64,000 nt of DNA from Voacanga thouarsii (Eukaryota > Streptophyta > Magnoliopsida > Gentianales > Apocynaceae), in assembly GCA_026120185.1 (NCBI GenBank), contig JANUWF010001101.1, positions 4,154,001-4,218,000 of the forward strand, written 5' to 3'. A model generated the notes under the pieces. That model was not told the origin of the DNA. It ran no database searches and saw only the letters and a program-made list of their open reading frames with translations. A program made the translations under genes and the position numbers. Below, piece after piece: positions 23,301 to 33,896 of this stretch. Position 1 is the stretch's first letter; each line of letters opens with the position of its first letter.

Positions 23301-24130
23301 GTTTTACAATTAACATCCTTATGGATCTATATCTACTAAAATGAATTGCTATATTCTTGAGTTTCTTGCGTCTGTCGAGTGTATCTGGTACAAGATATTA
23401 TGTTTTTAGTTTTTGTTTCTTTTTTCTTTGTCTCTTTCTATGTGTGTATCTGGTTGTTGCTCGTCCAAGTGGAAATTGATGTTCCTTTCTTGGAAGCATA
23501 TAGCTCGATTACCATAGTGGTGCTCAGTTCTTAATAATGAACGACCACTCAATGTCTTGATGATTAACATTTGCCATTTCATGATTTTACTCAAGTAGCC
23601 TGAAGAGCATTTGTTTAATTGCAGAGGGATTGTGGCGATGAAGAATTATGTAGTGTTTACGTGCCGACAAATCATCTTTATATTGGGGACGTATTTATGC
23701 TCAACACTGAGGAGATCATAAGGCCAAATTTATCCATCAGGGAAGGCATAGGTGAGTTTGTTGCATTGCTTAATTTCGCAAGAGAGAATCTGGCATTGGC
23801 AGAATTGTTTCCCGATGCTTGTGACGTGATTGAACTGATTCTATTTTCACATTATATGGCGAGCTAGTAAAAGTAGGAAATATATCATTGATTGGAAATT
23901 TATGGTTCTGGGGCTGCACATAGTCACTTGCACTCTTAACCTGATAAGCACTTTAAAAGTTTTTGGTACTGCAGTTCAGCATCTATAATTATACAGTTCA
24001 TTGTTAACTCAGTTTCCTTTGTATTCCAGAAATCATTGTTTCTGTGGGAATGTCAATGCCACAGGTGATCTCGACTGTTGAAAGGAATCCTCATCTGAAT
24101 GATTTGGCACCTCTTAACAGAATGATGTAG
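15661..24130 (+). CDS. LCV: LIKE-COV membrane protein (DUF502), seven exons, 261 aa
   Basis: Coding exons: 15661-15789, 19722-19774, 19862-19971, 21490-21657, 23145-23242, 23625-23751, 24030-24130. All introns are GT-AG and phases join cleanly to 786 nt (261 residues plus TAG). The product matches the plant COV1/LIKE-COV family. It has a short polar N-terminus (residues 1-60), membrane segments at about 61-84 ([17 protein letters not shown]) and 98-126 ([15 protein letters not shown]), then the conserved region with [49 protein letters not shown] and [18 protein letters not shown]1 restricts vascular differentiation in Arabidopsis, and family members act in Golgi and trafficking; that role is from family knowledge. 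Length equals the family norm (about 260-270). No stop, frameshift or missing block was seen, so it looks functional. Intron 1 (3.9 kb) holds a hAT-like element and intron 4 a plastid fragment. Gene symbol is family-level. Confidence 0.95.
16884..17533. mobile_element. Nonautonomous hAT-like element in intron 1, about 650 bp
   Basis: Left end CAGGTGCAGATGCAGG and right end GTGTCTGCCCCTG form imperfect terminal inverted repeats of the CAGGGGCGGA type seen in plant hAT-like elements. The flanking 8-mers TAAGTGTA (16876-16883) and GCAGTGTA (17534-17541) agree at 6 of 8 positions, fitting an aged 8-bp duplication. There is no transposase. A TA microsatellite and two diverged copies of a phrase around ggccaaatggctgaatgagacaa (17067, 17170) lie inside. 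Confidence 0.65.
17314..17351. repeat. (AT)n microsatellite
   Basis: About 18 uninterrupted AT units inside the hAT-like element in intron 1. Confidence 0.95.
19366..19404. repeat. (GTC)n / (GTT)n microsatellite in intron 1
   Basis: About ten GTC-type triplets with one ATC interruption, ending in GTT triplets; preceded by a T-rich tract from about 19343. It lies within the first intron of the LIKE-COV gene. Confidence 0.9.
22480..22853 (-). pseudogene. rpl2: Second NUPT: plastid rpl2 exon 1 fragment in intron 4
   Basis: On the - strand the sequence reads as plastid L2 exon 1: [34 protein letters not shown], a one-base loss in the [13 protein letters not shown] block, EYDPN, then the [19 protein letters not shown] and the start of the intron. 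It is independent of the larger NUPT at 9-12 kb because it differs at many positions and lacks its stop at NNLIYG. It lies wholly within intron 4 of LIKE-COV in the opposite orientation, so it should be removed by splicing. Confidence 0.9.
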
Positions 24131-24627
24131 AAGTGCGGACGCAGTCCTTTACGCATCCACAGTGATTTACCTCATTCCTTCAATAGATGACATCTGTCTA
24201 CTCATTCTTTAGTTCATTTGGTCTTGGTGCAAAAAGGAGCTGTTCAGGGACATCGATAGTGAGGTTCCCCATGTAACCTGACATTACATGGTGGTTTAAC
24301 AACTATATGGCTGGAAGATGTGCTTCGAGATTCCACCTACAGATGGCAACCATGATATGTCCGGTTTAGTTAGTTCTGATCCACAATCTGTATATTTTCT
24401 TTTGATGGTGTAAATGCTAAGCAGATAGTTGACACAGCAGATTCAGCATCCTTTATAGTATTATAGCTATATTTGTTTCTCCTTTGGCGTAGCGCGATTT
24501 CGTTCCAAGGGAAAGAGATAGTTCTCTCTCTCCGAGCAAGTTAGAAACCCCTTTTCCCTTTTCTTTTCTTTTTTTTTTTCTTTTTTTGTTTTTGTGCCTT
24601 CAAAGATATTGTGGAGGAGTTGAGATC
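24131..24627 (+). other. 3' UTR and downstream flank of LIKE-COV
   Basis: Non-coding DNA between the stop codon and the copia insertion. No canonical AATAAA was noted; a T-rich stretch lies at about 24550-24595. Transcript end cannot be fixed. The last five bases, AGATC, are the left copy of the copia target duplication. Confidence 0.5.
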
Positions 24628-24988
24628 TGTTATAAAATTTGGGTAGTGTTAGAATGAAATTTTCACACTACACACTAATAAAACTCTAACTATTCTTTGC
24701 ACAAGAATTTCTTTAAACTTCTCTCTTTCTTTTCTCTCACAATTTTCTCTAATCTTTCTTTCACTAAAATAATGGTGTATTACAAATTTAGAAAATAGCT
24801 TTATTTATAGAGCTCTAATTAGTGGAATACATTATATCATATATCATCTTCTACTAATCTTAATTAGTGGTGTCTCTATTAAATGGTGGACATTCATAAA
24901 AATCTTCTCTAATAATTTACATAAATTCATAATTAGTGGAACCTTTACTAATTAGTGGACCTTTCACTAATTTAATATATTCATAACA
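24628..24988 (-). repeat. Copia 3' LTR (361 bp)
   Basis: Pairs with 29878-30219. Contains 19 extra bases (around AACCTTTACTAATTAGTGG) that duplicate an adjacent AATTAGTGG unit. AATTAGTGG-like words recur several times inside both LTRs. Confidence 0.95.
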
Positions 24989-24998
24989 CTCCTCCTTG
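24989..24998 (-). other. Copia polypurine tract
   Basis: AAGGAGGAG on the - strand directly upstream of the 3' LTR TGTTAT; the expected primer for plus-strand DNA synthesis. Confidence 0.75.
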
Positions 24999-25114
24999 GA
25001 TGTCCATCAATTACATAAAGAATACGCCTCGTTAAAATTTTACTAGATAAAAATTCCAGTGGGAAAAAAAATCTAGTGAAGGAAAAAGAGTACAATATTT
25101 TATATGTCTGTTTA

Positions 25115-28100
25115 TTACTTCTCATGATGAGATGATTCCTTTAAATCTTTAAACCAACGCATACCGATTTTATATATCAACTTCTCAAATGTTGTAGTCG
25201 GTAAAGTCTTTGTGAAAAAATCTGCGAGGTTGTCACATGACCGAATTTGTAGCACATCAATTTCACATTTCTTCTGGAGTTCATGAGTAAAGAAGAATTT
25301 TGGTGAAATATGTTTTGTTTGATCTCCTTTAATATATCCTCCTCGTAATTGAGTTATGCAAGCTGCATTGTCTTCATAAAGAGGAGTTGGAATATCTTTG
25401 ATCGATGATAATCCACAATTTTCTCAGATATAATGAATCATGAATCTTAGTCATACACATTCTCGACTTGCTTTATGAATGATTATAATTTTAGCATGAT
25501 TTGAAGAAGTAGCTGCTATAAATTGTTTTGTAGAACGCCATGATATAACAGTATTTCCACATGTAAATAGATAGCCCGTTTGAGAACGTGCTTTATGTAG
25601 ATCAGATAAATAACTAACATCTGCATAACCTATCAATGTTGGGCTGGTTTTATTTGAATAAAATAATTCGAGATTAATTGTACCTTGGAGATATCAAATG
25701 ACTTGTTCAATTCCATTTCAATGTCGTCGTATTGGTAAAAAACTAAATCTTACTAATATATTGATAGTCAAAGCAATATCAGGTCGTGTATTATTAGCAA
25801 GATACATCAATGTACCAATTGCACTGAGATATGGTACTTCAGGACTAAGGAGTTCTTCATCATCTTCTTGAGGTCGGAAATGATCTTTATTCACATTTAA
25901 TGACCGGACGATTATTGGAATACTCAATGGATGTGCTTTGTCCATGTAAAATCTTTTTAGCACTTTTGCTGTATATGTTGATTGATGAATAAATGTTCCA
26001 CTTTTCAAATGTTCAATTTGTAAACCAAGGTAAAATTTAATTTTACCAAAATCCTTAATTTCGAATTCTCTTTTTAAATAATCAATTGTTTCTTGGAACT
26101 CTTCAAGAGTTTCAATAAGATCAATATCATCAACATATATAGCTAATATCACAAATTTAGAACCAGATTTTTTTAATAAAAATACATGGACATACCTGGT
26201 CATTTTTAAATCCCGCTTTTAATAAATATTCACTAAGACGAATGAACCACATGCGCCCAGATTGTTTCAGGCCATATAATAATTTTTGCAACTTGATGGA
26301 GTAATTTTTACGAGGATAATGTTTATATGCTTCAGGCATATGAAATCCTTCGAGGATTTTCATGTAAACATCATTTTCTAAATTTTCATACAAGTAACCA
26401 ATAACAACATCTAATAGGCGCATATCTATCTTTTCATGTACTGCCAAACTGATAAGATATCGGAGTATAATAGCATCAATAATAGGAGAATAAGTTTCAT
26501 CATAATCAATACCTGGTCTTTGTGAAAAACCTTCGGCTACTAATCGCGCTTTATATTGTACGATTTCACTCTTTTCATTGCACTTTCGCACAAATATCCA
26601 TTTGTAGCCAACAGGTTTTACACCTTCTGGTGTTCGGACTGCAGGTTCAAAGACTTCACGTTTTATCAGTGTGTTTAATTTCGATTGAATTGCATCTTTT
26701 CATTGTAGCCAATCTTTTCTATACCGACATTCATCAACTGATATTGGTTCAAGATCATCACTATCCTATGTAACATCAAGAGATATATTGTATGCAAATA
26801 TATTATCAATAACAGTTTTTATCCGATTCCAACTTCTATTGGAAGTGGTATAATTGATAGAAATTTAAGTGTTACTTTCATCAACTTCTGATTCTTTGTC
26901 ATCAGTTTTCTCTTAATCTTTATCATTCTCTTCTTCAATATAGTCTTCTGGATCAGTTAATCCTCTTTTCTTTCGAGGATTTTTATCTTTGGACCCAAGA
27001 GATCGGCCACACTTCTGGCGTGCTTTTGATTCAGCAGCTATAGGTATAATATTTTGTTCTGCTAGAACTTCAATTCGAATAGGAGCATTTATTGCTGGAA
27101 TATGCGATTTTGTAACTCTTCTGGAGTCAACAAAAGCTTCTGGCATTTGATTTGCAATGCTTTGCAAATGAATTATCTTTTGAACTTCAAGTTCACATAC
27201 ACTTGTGCGCGAATCAAGATAATTTAATGATGTTGTCCAAGTAAGATCCTTTTTATACTGTTTTTGTTATCCCCCTAATTTAGGGACTAATAATTCATCA
27301 AAATGACAATCAGCAAATTTTGCTGTGAATACATCTCATGTCAGGGGTTCAACATACCTGATAATAGAGGGAGAATCATATCCAACGTATATCCCCTTTC
27401 TTCTTTGAGGATCTATCTTTGTACGTTGGCTTGGTGCAATTGGAATATATACAGCACACCAAAAAATTCTTAAATGAACAATATTTGGTTTTGACCCAAA
27501 AGCCAATTGCAAAGGAGAGAATTTATGATAACTAGTTAGCCTTATGCGTACAAGTGCTGCAGTATGTAAAATAACATGTCCCCAAGTAGATGTTGAGAGA
27601 TTTGTTTTCATTAATAATGGTCTAGCAATTAATTGTAATCGTTTAATAAAAGATTCAGCAAGACCATTTTGTGTATGAACATGAGTTACATGATGTTTAA
27701 TATTAATCCCAATTGACATGCAATATGCATCAAAAGCATGTGATGAAAATTCACCAGCATTATCCAAACGGATATTTTTAATGTGATGGTCAGGAAATTG
27801 TGCTCGTCGTTTAATTATTTGAGCAAGTAATCTCGCAAACGCCAGGTTGCGAGTAGATAATAAACATACATGTGACCATCGAGATGATGCATCAATCAAG
27901 ACTATAAAATATTTGAACGGTCCACATGGTGGATCAATAGGTCTACAAATATCTCCGTGAATCCGTTCGAGAAATGTAGGACTTTCAACTCCTACTTTTA
28001 CTGGTAATGATTTAACAATTAATTTTCCTAGGGAACATGCAGTACATGCGAATTTTTCTGATGTCAATATCCTTTTATTTTTTAATAGATGACCATGTGT

Positions 28101-28608
28101 ATTTTCAATGATTCTTCTCATCATGGTAGATCCCAGATGACCCAACCGGTCATGCCAAATGCTAAAAGTAATAGGATCAGTAAACTTCTGGTTTACGAGA
28201 TGATAAATTTCAATTGTATGTATTTTTGTAAAATATAGGCCAGTAGAAAAAGACGGTAATTTTTTTAATACAGATTTCTTACCCAAATGAATTTGAGTAA
28301 TATAAAGATGCTTAATCCCATTTTCCTCATTTGTTTCAACATGATACCCATTTCTGTGGATATCTTTAAAACTCAATAAATTTCTTCTGGATTTTGAGAA
28401 AAATAGTGCCTTATCAATAATAATTATTGTTCCTTCAGGCAACAATATACTAGCTCTTCCGGAGCCTTCAATCACATTTGTACTACCGTTTATCGTATAA
28501 ATATTTATTTCTTCTATTTTGAGATTAGAAAAAATATTTCTCTTTTTTTAGTATGTTGTGTGTAGTTCAACTATCAATAATGCATACATCATCATTAACA
28601 ACAGCCAT
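25115..28608 (-). pseudogene. Copia pol remnant (protease, integrase, RT, RNase H)
   Basis: From 28608 the protease block reads VCIIDS then a TGA stop then TTH, so the active-site motif is interrupted. Integrase (28475-27336, open for 379 codons) keeps the zinc-binding His pair (WHDRLGHLG) with CTAC, and the catalytic residues Asp in HGDIC, Asp in LDNAGEF and Glu in NGLAESF. RT (26591-25718) is split by a frameshift near 26180; it has QYKARLVAEGFSQRPGIDY, KLLYGLKQSGRMW and the catalytic IYVDDIDLI. RNase H follows (GYADVSYLSDLHKARSQTGY, ISWRSTKQ, SSNHAKI; the usual Glu of NHAEI is Lys) and ends with DNLADFFTK and a stop at 25115-25117. The polyprotein would normally drive reverse transcription and integration; here it is broken. 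Confidence 0.92.
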
Positions 28609-28617
28609 CTGAACACA

Positions 28618-28638
28618 AATATATATATATATATATAT
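28618..28638. repeat. (AT)n microsatellite inside copia
   Basis: About nine AT units in the gag-pol spacer of the copia element. Confidence 0.85.
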
Positions 28639-28695
28639 GTAAATGTAAATATTATTAGAATATAATGAAAATACAAAAATATCAAGGTGAGGCTT

Positions 28696-29761
28696 TTAGT
28701 TCTTTTGGACACTGCCATCACCAATTAAATGGTTTATCCTACCGTCTGGGTGTTCAAAAAAATTCAATACATTCATATGTGTAATATTAATATTAAGATC
28801 TTCAGGATCAATATCATTATCTGCAGCATCATTTACTGGATGTTGAGAAAATTTTGCTTCCACATTTTTATTTTTCAATGAAGTTTGATACAACTCAACT
28901 AAATGCTTGGTCGTACGATAGGTACGTGACCAATGACCTTTCATGTCACATCTATAACATGTATCCTCATAATTTTCTTTTATTTCTTTTTCTTTTTCTT
29001 TTTCCTTATGATCTTTTCTATTCCACTTCAGGTGAGTATTTCTCACAGTTTGATTATGATTGTGATAAGGGAAATATCGAGTGTGTCCACGATCATAACC
29101 ATGACCACGGCTATGGTCACGACCACGACTATAACGATGGCTTCTGCTGGAGCCAACAACATTCACTTCTGGGAGTACTGTTGAGCCAGTTGGTCTGGTT
29201 TCATGATTTCGCAATAATAACTTATTATTTTTCTCTGCAATGAGGAGGGCAGTAATTAAATTTGTAAATTTAGTATACCTTTTTTTCTCGATATTGCTGC
29301 TACAGGATAATATTCGAGGCATGAAAGGTGGAGAATGTCTTCTCCAGCATATCTTCATCAGTTACTTTTTCTCCGTATAATTTTAACTGAGATGTAATTT
29401 TATATATTACGGAGCTATAGTCATTCACGGTTTTAAAATCTTGCAACCTTAAGTGCAAGCATTCATACTGTGCAGTGGGTAGTACGACCATCTTCAGGTG
29501 GTCAAATCTTTTTTTAAAATTTACCCATAGGACATATGGATCTTTTTCAGTAAGATATTCCATTTTCAAAATTTCATCGAGATGACGACGAATAAAAATC
29601 AAAGCTTTAGCCTTGTGTTGTGCAGATGCATTATTAGTTGCTTGAATAGTTTCACTAAGGCCTTCAGCATTTAGATGCATTTCTACATCGAGAACCTATG
29701 ACATATAATTTTTTCCAGAAATATCAAAGGTTACAAATTCGAGTTTAGCGAGGTTAGCCAT
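28696..29761 (-). pseudogene. Copia gag remnant
   Basis: ATG at 29761 begins MANLAKLEFVTFDISGKNYM, a typical copia gag start, followed by a stop where Trp is expected (YMSW in relatives). The body (SETIQATNNASAQHKAKALI, PYVLWVNFKKRFDHLK, CLHLRLQDFKTVNDYSS) matches the UBN2/Retrotran_gag family, and a frame change occurs at about 29330. The CCHC zinc knuckle at about 28920-28960 reads CYRCDMKGHWSRTY, so the fourth zinc ligand, Cys, has become Tyr. Gag normally forms the particle that packages element RNA. An antisense ORF on the + strand here is a shadow. Confidence 0.9.
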
Positions 29762-29877
29762 AGAGATCAATAAATGCGTACCTGTCTTCTGGCTTTGGTA
29801 ACGGTGGCTTTGGTAATAGTAGAGACTCGTGCTTAGTCTTCTAGCTTTTGTAACGGTAGAGACTTGTGTTGATAACG

Positions 29878-30219
29878 TGTTATAAAATTTGGGTAGTGTT
29901 AGAATGAAGTCATCACACTACACACTAATAAAACTATAACTATTCTTTGCACAAGAATTTCTTCAAACTTCTCTTTTTCTTTTCTCTCACAATTTTCTCT
30001 AATCTTTCTTTCACTAAAATAATGGTGTATTACAAACTTAGAGAATAACTCTATTTATAGAGCTCTAATTAGTGGAATACATCATGACATATATCATCTT
30101 CCACTAATTTTAATTAGTGGTGTTTCCACTAAATGGTGGACATCCATAAAAATCTTCTCTAATAATTCACATAAATCCATAATTAGTGGACCTTTCACTA
30201 ATTTAATATATTCATAACA
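29878..30219 (-). repeat. Copia 5' LTR (342 bp)
   Basis: Pairs with 24628-24988. Immediately inside (29855-29877) the - strand reads CGTTATCAACACAAGTC. This is similar to the CGTTATCAGCACGA primer-site region of related copia elements rather than the common TGGTATCAGAGC, so the tRNA primer is uncertain. Confidence 0.95.
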
Positions 30220-30269
30220 AGATCTACATTAAGTGGGTAAAAACTCGAGTAGGGGCACACGTTATATCA

Positions 30270-30531
30270 GCGACTTGATCTATATCTATGCACATCAAGA
30301 AATGTTCTACTCTTCCCATTTCCATTTGTAAGAAGATGGATGACCTTGTTATATACTTTTGGTGGGGTTTTAAGGAGGACGAGAGACATATTAATCTTAA
30401 AGCTTATTGCTTTGGTACAAAATAAGAAACTATCTCTCCAATGCATAAACATTTGTGAGTTCGTCTGTGGTAAAATCATGTCCACCATGAAGACATTTAT
30501 AAATTGCCTTGCCTTAATTTTTAGCAAATAA
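30270..30531 (+). pseudogene. LINE reverse transcriptase fragment
   Basis: On the + strand one frame reads LPISICKKMDDLVIYFWWGFK followed by EDERHINLKAYCF. This matches the plant LINE block LPKSICKEIDxxxxxFWWGxxxxxRxINLKAW that follows the RT core. A stop comes soon after. The rest of the element is not seen on either side of the copia insertion. It is a separate LINE scrap from the 4-13 kb relic, which reads differently at this block. Confidence 0.6.
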
Positions 30532-30552
30532 CTCCAATTTACGTTTAATATT

Positions 30553-31509
30553 ACTTCTGTTTCACAATATAAGTCATTTTAGATTTATGTACAGGATTTA
30601 AGAGTCTTAAATTCTAGATAATTTTAAAGTTAAATTTTTAAGAACATCTCTAATTACATTACTGATGAATTTCAACTCTCTCATTGTCCTCACTCACGCA
30701 ACTCTGTTCTCTCTCTCTCTCTCTCTCTCTCCCCTCATCTCTTTGTTTTCTGAGTTTTCATAGCTTGAACATAGCTATGCTTACTTCACAAATTTCCCTT
30801 CATTATACTACAGCATTTTTTTTAAAAAAAAAAACTCTAGTACCAAATCATGAGCGACAACTTTTGGGAGGTTAGAATAACAACTGAAGGCCATCATCGA
30901 CCCTTTCAAAGCATCAATTTGAATGTTCCACTGAAATAAAATACCGAAGCCTTTCTTCGGGTTGAAAGCTCTCCTTCATCATCAGCTTCAATTTTCAAAT
31001 CAATTCCATTGTCAGCAGGCTTATTTAAATCAATGATTAGTCTGATGCTTCTAATTTCACTATCTTCTACGCATCAGCTTTCACATTCTAGTTTTGGATT
31101 TTTATCCGAAAGTGCATATGAAGCTTTGGTAGACATGATTTCTCCTACAATACGATAGACTATTGCTATGGTATGAAAATTGTGTGAAGATGTGAAGGAA
31201 CATCAAATTGTAGTCAGAAAACTCCATTAAAGGATGTTGGGAAGAAGCAACAATTACTATAGTTGAGAGTTTCAAAATGAAAATTCAAGGGGATCGTAAC
31301 AGAGAAAAGAAGAGGAGTTAGATGGAGTATTTGTTTCCTTTGGTAATTGGTGAGTGTTGGTCATAATTAGTGAGAGGAGAGAGATTGTAGAGAATGGTAG
31401 AATTGAAAAAAATGTAATAAATTTTCTTAAAATTTTATAAAACGACTTATATTGTGAAAAATAAAAATTCAAGTTTAAAACGACCTATATTATGAAACAT
31501 AAGTAGTAG
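30553..31509. mobile_element. Terminal-inverted-repeat element, about 0.96 kb, MITE-like
   Basis: Left end TACTTCTGTTTCACAATAT, then AAGTCATTTTA; the right end is its inverted complement with a few changes (TAAAACGACCTATATTATGAAACATAAG, then TAGTA). The core CAATATAAGTC/GACYTATATTG is the same as that of the Stowaway-like MITE at 14513. A second, inner copy of the right repeat lies at 31437-31465, so two elements may be nested. No transposase was seen. A CT microsatellite lies at about 30707-30731. Confidence 0.6.
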
Positions 31510-32165
31510 TATATTTCAACGGCGGACAACCATATTTGGTCAATTTATCTCTCTCAACCTTTCAAATTGGAAAGTTTAAGAAAGCATCAGTGCAATGTGT
31601 CCTCAGGTTTTTTTTTTTTTTTTTGTGGGTAATTCAGGAAATAAAAGCTATAAAACTCTTTTTAAGAACACATTTTGATAGTAAGAAATAAAAGACAAAA
31701 TACAGTTGTTATGTAATTTCTCCTTCAAAACAGATAGAGTTTGAGTTTGAGAAATACATCTTTATTTACCTAATCAAGAAATAAAATCCAAGTTAATTTG
31801 AAAAATCCTTCCAAAATTGGGTTATTTTATTAAAAGCATATTATTTTGAATAAAACTTACAAAATCTTATATTCTTTCTCTTTAGACTCTTATTTTTTTT
31901 TTAAAAAAATAAATTTTCTTCTCACTTCAAAATCAATATTAAAAAAAAATCCAATCCAAGTGCACCCAAGAAAAGCTAATCGTTCTCATAGTTTAAATTG
32001 TAAAACTTATCTAATCGACAAAATATCAGATTCTTTCCTATAGTCTCTTATGATTTTTATTTCAAAATTTAAATTTCGTCGCATTTAAAAATTTTTTTCC
32101 AACCAAAGTGACTCCAATCCAAGTTCACCAAGGAATGCTAATCCTTTTCATAGTGGAAATAGGAA
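31510..32165. other. AT-rich DNA, nothing recognised
   Basis: No coding domain, terminal repeat or RNA gene could be identified. A T run of about 17 bases lies near 31609. Confidence 0.5.
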
Positions 32166-32528
32166 ACCTAGTTCAATGTTTTCAGAATCAGATTGGATAT
32201 CGAGTCAAAAAATTTACTGGTTTACAATTTAATAATCCAATCACAATTGAACTGTAATTGAATTGATGATATTATAATTTAAAAATTAAAAATATAATTA
32301 TTAGGAAGAATAAAATTGATTAATAATATAGTGTAATTGAAGTTTATAAGGGTATTAACATTCAAGTTCATAATAATATAATGTACTAAAATGACAAATT
32401 ACTAATAAAACAAATAATTTATAGCAAAAAAAATTAAAATTAGTCATTCTTAGTTTATTAATACCACACAATTTTAAATTTTACCCCTTAATTTATCTTT
32501 TAAAATAGACCAGCTGGATTAATAACAA
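32166..32528 (-). repeat. Diverged copy of the 44027-44472 insertion family
   Basis: Read on the + strand, the words agaatcaga(t/c)(t/c)gga, atcga..tcaaaaaatttactggtt, aatccaatc and aaaattgat follow the same order as the reverse complement of 44340-44472. The right edge (gaccag...actgt) resembles the other end of that element. It sits directly against the truncated 5' LTR of the Athila relic, so it may have inserted into that LTR and taken its first 220 or so bases with it. Confidence 0.6.
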
Positions 32529-33631
32529 ACTGTCTAGTTCCATACTGTACAAAGGCGACAATTTTCCTTTTTGTGAACGGATTTGAGAATTTTCTAAGAG
32601 TTTTGATATTTTTCAACTTGTACTCGGCCTAGAACTCTTAGAAACAATTTTTTGGCATATTAGGAGCCTATTTAAGCAAGGAAAACACAAGAGAAATATA
32701 TGAATCCAATGATCAAAGCTACAAATCAATCATTGAAGAAGAGATTCATCGCTCAAGGTGCATTTTTAAAGAAGGTCTTCAAGGAAGAAGAAGGGGGCTT
32801 GTCGATGAATTCTTTCTTTTACCTTTATTTTCTTTTTTTAGAACAATGATGTGATCAATATTTTTATTGTAATTTTGGGATTCATGATTTTTGAGTTAAT
32901 TTAATCTTTTGATTAATTTATTATTTTTTTATATTTGATTACTTGTTTTAATTAAAGAATTGATTATTTGATTCTTCTTATTAACTTGCTTGCAAAAGAG
33001 CTTGATAGTGGTTTCAATTTAATTAATTTTATATTTGTTATCTCTTAACTTGTTTGAAAAGGGAGTTAATTGTCAAGAACTTGGGTAATCAAAGATTAAG
33101 TTGATGATTGCTAAAATATAAAGTTATTGGCTAATTTCATACTTTAAATTGCCTAAAATATAGGGATTTATGTAAGGATTGATTTTAATGGATCATTTGG
33201 GTAAATTGGTTGAGACAGAATATATTCACTGATTTAGCTAAAGGGTAATGATTCCATGGATTGCAAATGAAGTGGGTCTATTTTAATTCCTTCATGATGC
33301 CAAGATAATAATTAATTGTGATAATTGTTAGGTAATTTATTGTCATGTCTTCAATAATATTTGTCTAAATTGCATATTCTTTCATCTTTGAGTTGTATAT
33401 ATATTTTTATATATTTTTTATTTTCTTATCACTTTATTGTGTCAGTTAAACAATGAATGAAAAGGACGATAATTGTTCATTGAGGATCGATACTCGTTAA
33501 TTTTCTATGCTCTGCTTGCGATGAGTATACTTGCTCATATGTGCAATTTGGAGATTAATGTTTTAATTAAAACTTGGCTAGGCATGAATTTAAAATTGTA
33601 TGATTTTTATACACCAAAATCTAACGCATCA
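32529..33631 (+). repeat. Athila relic 5' LTR, 5'-truncated
   Basis: Aligns with 39378-40487 of the 3' LTR starting at about ctagttccatactgtacaaagg and ending ...ctaacgcatca. The TGATAGGG start present at 39155 is missing. Confidence 0.85.
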
Positions 33632-33636
33632 TGTTT

Positions 33637-33654
33637 TTGGCGTCGTTGTCGGGG
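33637..33654 (+). other. Primer-binding site, tRNA-Asp type
   Basis: TGGCGTCGTTGTCGGGGA differs at two C-to-T positions from TGGCGCCGTTGCCGGGGA, the complement of the 3' end of plant tRNA-Asp used by Athila elements. Located 5 bases after the LTR end. Confidence 0.8.
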
Positions 33655-33896
33655 AACAATATCATGAAATCTTGAATTTTATTAATTTAATCATACTTAT
33701 ATGTATATATGTCTATATATAAATATGTATATATATTTTTCGTGTAAATAAGTGCCATATTTTATTATGTGTATAAGTGTACCTTAATTGACTAACTTAG
33801 TTTATGTTGTATTTTACTTACTAATATGGCTTAAAATTGTACTTAGTATGCCAATTATACTTGCTAACCCCACTTTGTATTCATAAAACTAATAAG

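Larger units (their letters stand above)
24628..30219 (-). mobile_element. Full-length degenerate Ty1/copia retrotransposon
   Basis: 5592 bp with LTRs at both ends (24628-24988 and 29878-30219), each TGTTAT...ATAACA, and the exact 5-bp target duplication AGATC at 24623-24627 and 30220-30224. On the - strand the order is 5' LTR, gag, protease, integrase, RT, RNase H, 3' LTR; integrase before RT is the copia order. The polypurine tract AAGGAGGAG directly precedes the 3' LTR. By eye the LTRs differ at about 21 aligned positions plus one 19-bp indel, so the insertion is not recent. Stops and frameshifts make it nonautonomous. Confidence 0.95.

Noticed and set aside
28854..29243. 129-codon + strand ORF with many His and Asp codons
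   Set aside because: It is the antisense of the copia gag zinc-knuckle and basic linker region; no family resemblance on this strand.
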